From Micromonospora rifamycinica (GTDB lineage: Bacteria > Actinomycetota > Actinomycetes > Mycobacteriales > Micromonosporaceae), in NCBI RefSeq assembly GCF_900090265.1, contig NZ_LT607752.1, forward strand, positions 2,604,001 to 2,668,000: a stretch of 64,000 bases of DNA, in the 5' to 3' direction. Positions 43,001-50,497 of the stretch are shown here, one piece after another. Within the stretch, counting starts at the first letter, position 1. Every line of letters starts with the position of its first letter. Made by a program: the position numbers and the translations under genes. The notes under the pieces were generated by a model. It worked only from the letters and a program-made list of their open reading frames with translations, did no database searches and was not told the origin of the DNA.

Positions 43001-43694
43001 GGCGATCCGCTACACCGACGCCACCATCACCCCCGGTGTCACCTACCACTATCGGATCCGGGCCGAGAACGCCGCCGGCTGCTCGGCCTGGTCGAACAGC
43101 AGCCCGGCTTCGGTACGGCTGCCCGCACCGGACGGGCTGGCCGCGACGGTGCCGGCGGCGGTGCCGCTACGGGTGGCGTTGCGCTGGGTGAACCGCTCCT
43201 TCGCCACCGGCCTGGACGTGCAGCGGGCCACCAACCCGACCTTCACCAGCGGGCCGGGCACCACCGCCGTCCCGGTCTGCGACCACCATGTCGACGCCGC
43301 GGTGGCTCCGGACACCACCTACTACTACCGGGTCCGGACGACGTATCTCGGTGCGGCCTCCCCGTGGTCGACCGTGGCCACGGTGGTCACCCCGCCCCTA
43401 CCGGGTCCGCCGACCGGGCTCGTGGCGACGGTCGGCGTCCCCGCCTCGGACACCGCGACGGTGTCGTTGAGCTGGGCAGCGGGCGTCCCGCCGGGGCCGG
43501 GGGCCGGGTTCGTGGTGCAGCGCGCGGTGGATCCGCAGTTCTGCCGGGAGCTGACCAGTTTCACCGTGACCGGCCGGGTCTTCACCAACACAGGCCTGGC
43601 CCGGGGCGTCACCTACCACTACCGGGTCCGCTCGGTCAACGTGGTGGGCAGTTCGCCGTGGACCGTCCCGGTGCCGGTCAGCACGCCCCGCTGA
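40083..43694 (+). CDS. Multicopper-oxidase-fold protein lacking copper ligands, with three FN3 domains
   Basis: A 1203-residue protein with no signal peptide. Residues about 60-905 follow the large bacterial multicopper oxidase family closely: GPLIMARRDRPVRIKFINQL, DLFLPVDTSLPGAG, TGWISAGNPWQWVTPAGE, LLTDPAEEDL, IQIGNECGLLPAPVVVPNRP, ERADVLVDFSAL. All four copper motifs are altered. The first HxH-G reads PQLSG (220-224), YHDH reads LQDN (283-286), the HPVHFH motif reads HPVRFD (789-794), and the WHCHxxxH segment reads RWSSGAAG (891-898). Three fibronectin type III repeats occupy about 916-1012, 1013-1103 and 1104-1203. ATG 40083 follows cggggagag. It is presumably a non-enzymatic binding or scaffold protein; how it could be exported is unclear. 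Confidence 0.88.
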   Translation: MALFRRPRLPWTTRVVRTDPPDRTDRPAVPAARTGESGPAPASLDPAAVPRCFGPVPNFAGSPLPVRDRQGRVLTGTGLRKFVDALPLPGPVRTELGGWLPVATPDTVSWPGCDYYEIGLAEYTQRLHRDLPATRLRGYRQLNLGTDRDGHNTVAPPERPYHLGPLIMARRDRPVRIKFINQLPTGPAGDLFLPVDTSLPGAGPGPLDGPAPYPQNRAVPQLSGAHTGWISAGNPWQWVTPAGEITPYPTGPGLTHVPDMPPPGAGATTLYYPNAQSGRLMCLQDNTVGLSRLTVLSGQFALYLLTDPAEEDLVADGVLPAGQIPLVIQDRTFVPDDAQLAAEDPTWDRDRWGTRGALWHPHVYQPRQDPHRDSGRNPTGRWDYGPWLPGGEGRDGPRVGPVDNPHHDPVAAPQEPPRIPGVPHPSAVPEAYGDTMLVNGVAYPYLRVRPTTYRFRIVNGCADRALNLQLYRARSDGPMWRADGSLADADAGEVPMVAAVRAPGRPADWPVDGRDGGVPDPAAAGPPMIQIGNECGLLPAPVVVPNRPVGYRYDRRDPTVLNVDSAALLLAPGERADVLVDFSALPPGATVLLYNDCPAPLPGSDPRYDRHTDAPDRRAEGGGPVTLPGYGPNTRTVLQFRVTGTPTERYDLARLTDRLPAAYAASQRPPVVPQPEYDRAFGTTTHRGVVVPAHAASVTVTPPGGTGPVTLPIRVKTVGTVFEPEYGRRAGRLGLAHPNAGPLGPRTLPLGPADPATEILVAADPTVGAGEPVDGIELWRIRGTGRQTHPVRFDGCDVQVVNRTGGDGTVRPPDGGERGWKQTVRVNPAEDVVVALRPEVPPLPFKVADSLRLLDPTRPAGVRLDATPVSPCDGQPATVVNQPVNLGWEFRWSSGAAGLRDLGMSRPLVLRVSPRAPTGLTATPVPGSATALPAIALAWTGNGSRPAATSHLLQRATDVAFTAGLTTITVAATAIRYTDATITPGVTYHYRIRAENAAGCSAWSNSSPASVRLPAPDGLAATVPAAVPLRVALRWVNRSFATGLDVQRATNPTFTSGPGTTAVPVCDHHVDAAVAPDTTYYYRVRTTYLGAASPWSTVATVVTPPLPGPPTGLVATVGVPASDTATVSLSWAAGVPPGPGAGFVVQRAVDPQFCRELTSFTVTGRVFTNTGLARGVTYHYRVRSVNVVGSSPWTVPVPVSTPR

Positions 43695-43701
43695 GACCGG
43701 C

Positions 43702-44490
43702 TCAGCGGGTGGGGGTACGCAGGGGTTCGCCGACGGTGCGCAGCTCGGCCAGGGCGGCGGCGACCCCGTGCAGCAGGTCGGTCGCCTCCATCAGCCGGGT
43801 CGCCGCCGGGTCGGCGACGATCTCCGGGTGGGCGTCCTCGGCGACGTAACCGGCGGCGGCGGCGACCAGCCCCTCGTAGGCGGTCACCCCGGCGACCAGC
43901 TGGTCGCGCAGCGCCCGGTGCGCCTCGGCGAGCCGGGGGCGGGCCTCGGCCGGGGCGAGCCGCAGGGCGCGTTCCACGCCGGCCGTCCGGTCGGCCAGGT
44001 CCCGCAGCGAGCGGTCGGCGGCAGCGGCCTCCAGCACCGCCGGCTCGGCCAGACCGGTCAGCCGGGGCGCGATCCCGGCCAGGGTGAGCGCGGCCCGGTC
44101 CAGCCGGGCCCAGGACTCGGCGGCGGAGGTGCCCCGCAACGCGAACCGGGAACGGAACCGGCGGGCCTCGGCCAGCACGCCGGGACCGACCGGGAGCCGT
44201 TCGACGGCCGCGACCAGCCGGGCCCGGGAGCGGGCGGCGACCTCGGCCGGGTCGAGGGCGGGAGGAACCGGGCGGGCGGCGAACGCCCGCAGGTCGATCC
44301 AGCGCCAGGCGGCCAGCGCGACGGCGCTGCCGGCGGCACCGGCCCAGGCGGCGTCGGGCAACCCCAGTCCCGCGTACGGGGTCAGCACCGCCGCCGCGCC
44401 GGTGAGCCCGCCGGCCAGTACGCTCCACCGGCGGGCGGAACGCCGCAGCCTGCCCAGTCGACGGAAGTGTCGCGTTCGCTCGTCGGCCAC
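43702..44490 (-). CDS. pspM: Phage-shock envelope-stress membrane protein PspM
   Basis: This 262-residue protein has a basic N-terminus (RHFRRLGRLRRSARRW) and two adjacent membrane helices (about 25-65). A long helical Ala/Leu/Arg cytoplasmic domain follows. In mycobacteria PspM is the membrane partner of PspA in the clgR-pspA-pspM operon, which is exactly the order here (reading clgR to pspA to pspM on the minus strand). The GTG at 44490 lies 23 bp after the pspA stop. Similarity is mainly by layout and context, as the family diverges rapidly. Confidence 0.8.
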   Translation of the reverse strand: MADERTRHFRRLGRLRRSARRWSVLAGGLTGAAAVLTPYAGLGLPDAAWAGAAGSAVALAAWRWIDLRAFAARPVPPALDPAEVAARSRARLVAAVERLPVGPGVLAEARRFRSRFALRGTSAAESWARLDRAALTLAGIAPRLTGLAEPAVLEAAAADRSLRDLADRTAGVERALRLAPAEARPRLAEAHRALRDQLVAGVTAYEGLVAAAAGYVAEDAHPEIVADPAATRLMEATDLLHGVAAALAELRTVGEPLRTPTR

Positions 44491-44513
44491 CCGTACCTCC
44501 TCGTGCCGGCCGC

Positions 44514-45386
44514 TCAGCCGGCGGTGCTGTCCCCCACGCCGCGGTCGCGGCCCATGCTGGCCCGGATCTCGTCCAGCCGGGCGGCGGCGGCCGGGTCGGC
44601 CGTCGACGCGGCGGGCTGGGCCTGCTGCTGCACCGCCGGCTGCTCCTGCCGGCCACCGAGCTGGTCGCCGGCCATGCTGGCCCTGATCTGCTCCAGCCGG
44701 GACGACCCGGCGCTGTCCAGCGTCGACTTCTGGATCTCCAGCATCCGTCCCTCGACGGAGTTGCCGGCCAGCTCGGCCCGACCCATCGCGTTGGCGTAGC
44801 GGCGCTCGATGCGGTCGCGCACCTCGTCCAACGAGGGGGTGTTGGTGGGCGCGGTCAGCGAGGACATCGACTCCAGGGAGCGGGCGACGCTCTCCTGCAT
44901 CTTGGCCTGTTCGAGCTGGCTGAGCAGCTTGGTCCGCTCGGCGAGTTTCTGCTGGAGGATCATGGAGTTGTTCTCGACCGCCCGCCGGGCCTGGGCGGCG
45001 GCACCGAGCGCCTGGTCGTGCAGGGTCTTCAGGTCCTCGGTGGCCTGCTCGGCGGAGACCAGCTGGGTGGCCAGCACCTGGGCGGACTGCTCGTAGCGAC
45101 CGGCCTCGGCCTCGTCGCCCTTGGCCCGGGCCTGGTCGGCGAGGACCAGCGCCTGTCGGGCGTTGCCCTGGAGCCGCTCGACCTCGGTCATCTGCCGGGA
45201 GAGCTTCATCTCCAGCTGACGCTGGTTGCCGATCACCGCCGCCGCCTGTTGGACCAGCGTCTGGTGCTGACGCTGCGCGTCCTCGATGGCCTGCTGGATC
45301 TGCACCTTCGGATCGGCGTGCTCATCGATCTTGGCACCGAAGAGCGCCATCAGGTACTTCCAGCCCTTGACGAACGGGTTCGCCAT
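44514..45386 (-). CDS. pspA: Phage shock protein A (PspA/IM30)
   Basis: PspA is an ESCRT-III-like peripheral membrane protein that stabilises damaged membranes. The 290-residue protein starts [30 protein letters not shown], written here as the amphipathic start region, then a long coiled coil (about 25-220). The C-terminal part carries two copies of a short motif, [12 protein letters not shown] and [12 protein letters not shown], separated by a Gln/Ala-rich linker. It is longer than the usual 220-230 aa because of that tail. It is the middle gene of clgR-pspA-pspM. Confidence 0.93.
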   Translation of the reverse strand: MANPFVKGWKYLMALFGAKIDEHADPKVQIQQAIEDAQRQHQTLVQQAAAVIGNQRQLEMKLSRQMTEVERLQGNARQALVLADQARAKGDEAEAGRYEQSAQVLATQLVSAEQATEDLKTLHDQALGAAAQARRAVENNSMILQQKLAERTKLLSQLEQAKMQESVARSLESMSSLTAPTNTPSLDEVRDRIERRYANAMGRAELAGNSVEGRMLEIQKSTLDSAGSSRLEQIRASMAGDQLGGRQEQPAVQQQAQPAASTADPAAAARLDEIRASMGRDRGVGDSTAG

Positions 45387-45569
45387 CTCCGCGGTATCCC
45401 CTCAGTAGCGTCGCTGCGCCTCGGCCACACCGGGGCCGGACGGGCCGCACGGCGCGCCCCCATCGTCGCAGCCGGACGCCAGCAGGGCCGTTCGTACCGC
45501 GGGGTGCCCCGGCGGCCTGCGATCAACACTACGCGGCGTCTGCCAGCCCGGCCACGGGACGGACCCGGG

Positions 45570-46016
45570 TCAGGCGGCGCAGACCACGTCGCGGTCGCTG
45601 GGACGGACCCGGGCGCTGCGCAGGGTGGCCTTCAGCGGGGAGTCCTGACGCACCGAGACGGCGACCGCGCCGTCGGTGGCCATCTGGCGTACCCCGCGGC
45701 CGGTGGCCTTGCGCACCGGACCGGCGGCTGACCCGGCGGCGACCGGCTCGTCCTGGACCGGCATGAGCACGCCCGGCAGCTGCTCGGCGAGCGCGACGGT
45801 GTCGCTCACCTCGCGCAGCAGCTCGGACAGCCGGGCACCGAGCGCGTCACAGATGGCGGCGAGCAGCTCGCTGGAGGGCTCCTTCTGGCCGCGTTCGATC
45901 TCGGACAGGTAGCCGAGGCTGACGTTGGCGGCGGTGGAGACCTCGCGCAGGGTGCGGTGCTGACCCTGGCGTCGCGCGCGAAGTGCGTCACCGATCACCC
46001 GGCGTAACAGGACCAT
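45570..46016 (-). CDS. clgR: XRE-family regulator ClgR
   Basis: ClgR activates clp protease genes and the psp envelope-stress genes. The 148-residue protein has an XRE helix-turn-helix at about 5-68 ([38 protein letters not shown] in one domain). A less conserved linker follows, and the protein ends VVCAA. In streptomycetes, corynebacteria and mycobacteria ClgR is itself degraded by ClpP through a C-terminal Ala-Ala, and the same ending is seen here. It lies 183 bp upstream of pspA. Confidence 0.9.
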   Translation of the reverse strand: MVLLRRVIGDALRARRQGQHRTLREVSTAANVSLGYLSEIERGQKEPSSELLAAICDALGARLSELLREVSDTVALAEQLPGVLMPVQDEPVAAGSAAGPVRKATGRGVRQMATDGAVAVSVRQDSPLKATLRSARVRPSDRDVVCAA

Positions 46017-46181
46017 CGCACCTCCCCCTGACGGGATCTACTCTCCGGGCGGCTGATCGCCCGCGCCGGACGCGGTGGACCGCGCCGCCGCCGACACCGT
46101 ACGCCGGAGCCTTCCCGCAACCGTACCCGTTGGTCGGCCCGGCGACATCCCGCCCCGCCTGTCGGATCCGGGCAGGGCCGG

Positions 46182-46772
46182 TCAGCGCCGCCGGGTGCCG
46201 GTCGGCGGGGCGTCGGCCGGCGGCCCGGGGCGCGGGGCGGGGCCGACCGCCGGGAAGGACCCGTGAATCCGCTCCGCGAGCAGGCGCAACGCCTCGGTCA
46301 CCGCGGTCGCCCGGATGCGGTCGCGGCCCCCGTCGAGGTCCAGCCGACGGACCACCGGGCCGCCCGGCCCAGCCACCGCGACATAGACCAGGCCGACCGG
46401 TCGGCCGTCCTGCGGCTCGGGACCGGCGACCCCGGTGGTGGCCAGCCCCCAGTCGGCGGCGCAACGCCGCCGGCCCCCCTCGGCGAGGGCGACGGCCACG
46501 TCCGGATCGACCGGTCCGCGTTCGTCCAGCAGATCCTCGGGTACGTCGGCCAGCCGCGCCTTCAACTCCGTGGCGTACGTCACGAGTCCACCCCGGTAGA
46601 CGGCGCTGACCCCGGCGATCTCCACGATCGCGGCGGCCAGCAGGCCACCGGTCAGGGACTCGACGGTGGCCAGGGTCTGCCGCCGCTCGTGCAGGCTGTG
46701 CACCACGCCCGCCGCCGGGCTACCCACCGTCGGGCTGCCCGCCGTCGGCCCGTGTTCCGTACCGGTCCCCAT
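46182..46772 (-). CDS. cinA: CinA-family nicotinamide-nucleotide amidohydrolase (PncC-type)
   Basis: The 196-residue protein is the stand-alone CinA C-terminal domain, which deamidates nicotinamide mononucleotide. It shows ATVESLTGGLLAAAIVEIAGVSAVYRGGLVTYATELK as one conserved block, then GLATTGVAGPEPQDGRPVGLVYVA. The N-terminal MoCF domain of full CinA is absent. The ATG at 46772 is preceded by gggaaggagg at 5-nt spacing, which decides the start. Normally it follows pgsA in this family; here a block of about 7 kb (46896-53689) separates the two. Confidence 0.9.
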   Translation of the reverse strand: MGTGTEHGPTAGSPTVGSPAAGVVHSLHERRQTLATVESLTGGLLAAAIVEIAGVSAVYRGGLVTYATELKARLADVPEDLLDERGPVDPDVAVALAEGGRRRCAADWGLATTGVAGPEPQDGRPVGLVYVAVAGPGGPVVRRLDLDGGRDRIRATAVTEALRLLAERIHGSFPAVGPAPRPGPPADAPPTGTRRR

Positions 46773-46895
46773 GCCGTCCTCCTTCCCCCGGGTCACCCCG
46801 CTACTCATCTTCCGGGCCGCCGGTCCGGCCGCCGCCGGGGGGCGACCAGCCGGCGTCCCCACCCGGGGGACGGCCAGCCGGCGTCCGCGACGGGC

Positions 46896-46978
46896 GGTCA
46901 GCGGGGTGGCCGACGTTCCCGGCCGGCAGGGTGGTCAGCGGGGTGGCCGACGTTCCCGGCCGGCAGGGCGGTCAGCCG
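46896..46978. repeat. 37-bp tandem repeats at the response-regulator 3' end
   Basis: Two near-identical 37-bp units (46896-46932, 46933-46969) differ only in the last base. They run into a third, degenerate copy that is the 3' end of the response-regulator gene itself, beginning at ggtca with the stop codon 46972-46974. More degraded copies (cagccggcgtccc) extend back to about 46845. As at recX, the units look like re-duplicated gene ends. Confidence 0.8.
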
Positions 46979-47637
46979 GTGAGCCCGACGTCCCGGGCGA
47001 GCAGGGCGGCCTGCACCCGGTCGGCGACGCCGAGCTTGGCGAAGACGGCCGAGAGCTGGTTACGGACCGTCTTCTCACTGAGCCCGAGGTGCCGGGCGAT
47101 CCGGGCGTTGGTGTCCCCACCGGCCAGCCGGCGCAGGATGTCCCGCTCCCGGGGGGTGAGCCGGTCGAACGGGGGCGGCAGCTCGACCGGCTGACGACGC
47201 AGGCTGGTCAGCACCTGCGGACCGACCCGGGGGCCGAGGACGAGCCCGCCACCGGCCACCGTGCGCAACGCGTCGACGATCACGTCCGGGTCGGTGTCCT
47301 TGAGCACGTAGCCCCGGGCACCGGCCCGCAGCGACCGGCCGACCACGTCCTCGTCGTCGGCCATGGTCACCATCAGCACCCGGATCTCCGGTCGGGCCTG
47401 CACGATCCGCCGGGTCGCCTCCACGCCGTCGCCGTCCGGCAGCGCCACGTCCATCGCGACCACCCCCACCGGCTCGGTCGCCGCGATGCCGACCGCCTCG
47501 GCGCAGGTCGCGGCCTCCAGCACGCCGTCGACCCAGGCCTCGCCCTCCAACATGGTCCGCAGGCCACGGCGGACCACCGGGTGGTCGTCCACGATCAGCA
47601 CCCGGACCGCCCCGCCGCGCGTCGCCCCTCCGGTCAA
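46972..47637 (-). CDS. NarL/LuxR-family response regulator
   Basis: A 221-residue two-component output protein. The receiver domain has D17-D18 and the phospho-acceptor D63 in VVAMDVALPDGDG. The C-terminal LuxR-type HTH has LTPRERDILRRLAGGDTNAR and LGLSEKTVRNQLSAVFAKLG in one domain. The start is TTG at 47637, overlapping the histidine kinase stop as TTGA and preceded by gggagggggaggg. A downstream GTG would remove part of the receiver. Targets are unknown; the secreted gene upstream is one candidate by position. Confidence 0.9.
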   Translation of the reverse strand: MTGGATRGGAVRVLIVDDHPVVRRGLRTMLEGEAWVDGVLEAATCAEAVGIAATEPVGVVAMDVALPDGDGVEATRRIVQARPEIRVLMVTMADDEDVVGRSLRAGARGYVLKDTDPDVIVDALRTVAGGGLVLGPRVGPQVLTSLRRQPVELPPPFDRLTPRERDILRRLAGGDTNARIARHLGLSEKTVRNQLSAVFAKLGVADRVQAALLARDVGLTG

Positions 47638-49790
47638 TGCCCTCCCCCTCCCGCAGCGTCTTCCTCCACACGACCCCCACCCGCCACGCCCCCCGCCGGG
47701 TTCCGGGAACCCCCGGTGATCAAGAGCTTGGCGTCATCCTCCGGCCGGATCCTGACGCAAACCTCTTGATCACCGGAAGCGGGCGGGCCGGGGGTGGGCG
47801 GGGCGGGGGTGGGCGGGCCGGGGGTGGGCGGGAGGGGGAGCCGGACCCGGACCAGGGTGCCGTGCGGGGCGCGGGCGACGAACTCGCAGTCGCCACCCAG
47901 CTCGGTGGCCCGCTCCCGGATCGAGTCCAGGCCGACCCCGCCCGGCCGGCGGGCGACGATGCCGGTGCCGTCGTCGGACACCTCGACGACCAGCGCCCGG
48001 CCCCGGCGCACCACCACGTCGCAGCAGGTCGCCCCGGCGTGCCGGGCGGTGTTGGCCAGCGCCTCGCCGACGATCCGGTACGCCGCGACCTCGACGGCGG
48101 CCGGCAGCCGGTGCAGGGCGTCCGGCACGCTCAGCCGGACGGCCAGGGCCGGGCCGTCGAAGCGCTGGCACTCGGCCCGCAACGCCGACTCCAGCCCCCG
48201 GTCCAGGGCCGCCGGCCGGAGCTGGTCGACCAGTTGGCGTACCTCGCCGGTGCAGGTGAGCAGGTCGTCGGCGAGCCCGTCGAGGATGCGGGTCAACCGG
48301 TCGGGGTCGGCGGCGACGATCTTGCGGGCCGCGCGTACCTGCATGGACATGCCGGCGAGGGTCGGACCGAGACCGTCGTGCAGGTCCCGGCGCAGCCGAC
48401 GGCGCTCCTCCTCCCGGGCCGTCACCAGCCGTTCCCGGGAGTCCCGCAGGTCGCCGATCAGCCGGGCGGTCGCGGCGGCCACCGAGGCGTGCATCGCGAC
48501 GTCGCCGAGCAGCCGCCGCTCGACCGGGGTGAACCGGGTGCCGGCCGCCCGGTGGGCCACCACCAGACGACCCACCCGCTCCCCGTGGGTGACCATGTCG
48601 AAGCGTTCCAGCGAGGTGGTGGCCCGACCGTACGCCGCGTGTACCCGTCCGGGGTGCCCCTCGTCGACGTCCTCCCCGCCGAGTTCCACCGCCACGTACG
48701 GCACCTGGAGCGAACGGGCGATGGTGCCGGTGAGCAACGGCAGCACCGCCTGCGGCTGCACCGTCCGCTCCAACAGGTCACCGAGCCGGGCCAGCACCGC
48801 GTACGGCTCGTCGCGGTCGCCGTAGAGCAGCCGGTTCACCCCGCGCTGCACCCGGTGCCGCAGCGGCTCGAAGGTCACCGCGATCAGGCCGGTCGCCACC
48901 AGGGACGCGTTCGAGGTGTCCCCGCGCAGCACGAGGTCCCGCAGCAGGGCGACCACCCCGACGAAGGCGGCGATCACCAGCAGGCTCATCACCAGCCAGA
49001 CCAGGGTGCGGTTGATCACCTGTTCCAGGCCGTAGAGCCGGTAGCGGAGCACCGCCAGGGTCATCGCGCCCGGAATCGCGATCACCATCAGCAACCACGC
49101 GCCGGAGAGGCCGAGCCAGTCCAGCAGGAGGCCGAGCAGGAACAGCGTACCGGCGGCCAGCAGGCAGGCGAGCTGCTGCCGGACCTCGCCGACGGCCCGC
49201 CGCCACCGGCGGGCCAGCGACCCGAGCACGGCGACCACCAGCAGCAGCTCCACCGCGACGGTCAGCAGGGCGAGGCGGACCAGCAGCCGGGCGGTCGGGT
49301 CGGCGGCCGGGGTGGCGGACAGCAGCAGGCCCCGGGGGTCGCTGGTGGCGGCCACCGCCAACGCCACGGCCACCACCGACGTGGTGACCACCAGCCCGAC
49401 GGCGACCGGCCGCCAGCGCCGACCCGGCAGCCGGCCGTCCGGGAAGACCAGCAGGGCCAGGAAGACCAGGCCGTACGGCGGCCACCAGAGCCACTGGCTC
49501 AGCCACGCCAGCGGGGTGACCGCCGACCAGCTCAGCGCCAGCACCGTCGTGCCCGCGACGAGACCGGCCGCCAGCATCAGCCGGCCTACCGGGTGGCCGG
49601 GCAGCCCGGCGAGCACCAGACCCCCGAGGGCGGTGAACGAGACGGCGATCGCGCCGGTCAACGCCGCCGGCCCGGCCGCCGCCGGGTACGGATCCCGCCA
49701 CTGCCCGACCAGGACGAGCACGGCGACGACCAGGCCCACCCCGGCCAGGACCCGGCGCGGGGCGGACAGCACGGCGATGGTCGACGGCAC
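47634..49790 (-). CDS. NarX/LiaS-type sensor histidine kinase
   Basis: A 718-residue membrane kinase with about nine or ten N-terminal helices (to about 300). A GAF-like region (about 340-440) follows, then a HisKA_3 dimerisation domain with phospho-accepting H471 in RRLRRDLHDGLGPTLAG. The HATPase_c domain has GEALANTARHAG, VSDDGTGI and GVGLDSIRERATELGG. The catalytic domain ends near VRVRLPLP. About 60 further residues are encoded by GC-rich Pro/Thr repeats and by the hairpin at 47713-47776. The GTG at 49790 follows gggaggg. It is coupled to its response regulator by TTGA. Confidence 0.9.
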   Translation of the reverse strand: MPSTIAVLSAPRRVLAGVGLVVAVLVLVGQWRDPYPAAAGPAALTGAIAVSFTALGGLVLAGLPGHPVGRLMLAAGLVAGTTVLALSWSAVTPLAWLSQWLWWPPYGLVFLALLVFPDGRLPGRRWRPVAVGLVVTTSVVAVALAVAATSDPRGLLLSATPAADPTARLLVRLALLTVAVELLLVVAVLGSLARRWRRAVGEVRQQLACLLAAGTLFLLGLLLDWLGLSGAWLLMVIAIPGAMTLAVLRYRLYGLEQVINRTLVWLVMSLLVIAAFVGVVALLRDLVLRGDTSNASLVATGLIAVTFEPLRHRVQRGVNRLLYGDRDEPYAVLARLGDLLERTVQPQAVLPLLTGTIARSLQVPYVAVELGGEDVDEGHPGRVHAAYGRATTSLERFDMVTHGERVGRLVVAHRAAGTRFTPVERRLLGDVAMHASVAAATARLIGDLRDSRERLVTAREEERRRLRRDLHDGLGPTLAGMSMQVRAARKIVAADPDRLTRILDGLADDLLTCTGEVRQLVDQLRPAALDRGLESALRAECQRFDGPALAVRLSVPDALHRLPAAVEVAAYRIVGEALANTARHAGATCCDVVVRRGRALVVEVSDDGTGIVARRPGGVGLDSIRERATELGGDCEFVARAPHGTLVRVRLPLPPTPGPPTPAPPTPGPPASGDQEVCVRIRPEDDAKLLITGGSRNPAGGVAGGGRVEEDAAGGGGH
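47713..47776. repeat. Long GATC-containing hairpin 4, inside a coding region
   Basis: Perfect 14-bp outer arms (47713-47726 ccggtgatcaagag, complement at 47763-47776) extend inward to 24 bp with two mismatches (ttggcgtca/tgacgcaa). A GC-rich palindromic apex closes it. It lies within the 3' part of the histidine kinase frame and is read in frame as part of the extra C-terminal tail. Confidence 0.85.
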
Positions 49791-49837
49791 GGCAGGCCCT
49801 CCCGGGGTGGTCGTCGGTGGTCGGGGCGGGTGTCGGT

Positions 49838-50299
49838 TCAGTCCGCCCAGCCGGCGGCGTGCATGGCGTTGTGCAGCCAGTTCCCGGAGTCGTGCTCGAG
49901 GTGTTCCGGCAGGGCGCCGATGACCTCGGAGAGGTCCGGGTCGTCGAGGCGGGGCAGCTCGGACAGCGCCCGCTCCAGCGGGATCCGGGACCGGACGAGC
50001 ACGTCCGGATGGTCGTGGACGTACTGCGTCACGTGCGCGACCACCGTGGTCAGCCGCTGCCGGACGACGTCCGGCACCGCCGGGCCGGTGCCGGCCTCCA
50101 ACGCCTCCAGCCGCCAGTCGGCGGAGAAGACCGGGTGCAGCCGGCGCCCGGTGACGTCGAAGAACTCGACCGCCCCGGCGAGCTTCTCGCCGTGGTCGGC
50201 GGTCGCCAGCAGGTCGGCCAGGTTCTGGTAGACGTGGCAGAACGTGTCGTTGGTGGCGATCAACAGGATCCGTCGGTCGTCGCCGGCGGTCAGCGTCAT
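49838..50299 (-). CDS. Hypothetical protein (153 aa)
   Basis: Not recognised. The sequence begins MTLTAGDDRRILLIATNDTF and has a mixed alpha/beta first third (FFDVTGRRLHPVF) and a helical His-rich end (HLEHDSGNWLHNAMHAAGW). No membrane segment or signal is seen. The ATG at 50299 has gaggag 6 nt upstream. It lies 47 bp upstream of the histidine kinase on the same strand and may be part of that operon; a sensory or accessory role would be a guess. Confidence 0.7.
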   Translation of the reverse strand: MTLTAGDDRRILLIATNDTFCHVYQNLADLLATADHGEKLAGAVEFFDVTGRRLHPVFSADWRLEALEAGTGPAVPDVVRQRLTTVVAHVTQYVHDHPDVLVRSRIPLERALSELPRLDDPDLSEVIGALPEHLEHDSGNWLHNAMHAAGWAD

Positions 50300-50448
50300 G
50301 GTCACTCCTCGGATGCCGTGCGCGGACGGCGGGTCCGGTCTCCCGGCACCCGTCCCGCCGCAGCGTAGGTGGTGGATCGTCCACAGTGGCACCGCCGGGT
50401 GGGCCGGTGGTCGGCGGTGAACGGTCGGACCATCGTCGTCCGTCGGCT

Positions 50449-50488
50449 GTCCCGCCGGCCCGGGGCGGATGTCCCGGGCCGGCGGGAC
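50449..50488. terminator. Strong terminator after the large secreted-protein gene
   Basis: A perfect 16-bp stem (50449-50464 gtcccgccggcccggg, complement at 50473-50488) with an 8-nt loop lies 10 bp beyond the stop of the minus-strand gene that ends at 50498. Confidence 0.85.
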
Positions 50489-50497
50489 GGATCGGCG

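Noticed and set aside
38987..43849. Plus-strand frame of more than 1600 codons covering nei and the multicopper-oxidase-fold gene
   Set aside because: It is a frame-shifted shadow with Arg/Pro/Gly-rich content; both real genes are read in other frames with recognisable domains.
45490..45501. Possible ClgR-binding half-site (gttcg-n-gcg) upstream of pspA
   Set aside because: Only one half resembles the streptomycete ClgR motif; too weak to list as a feature.
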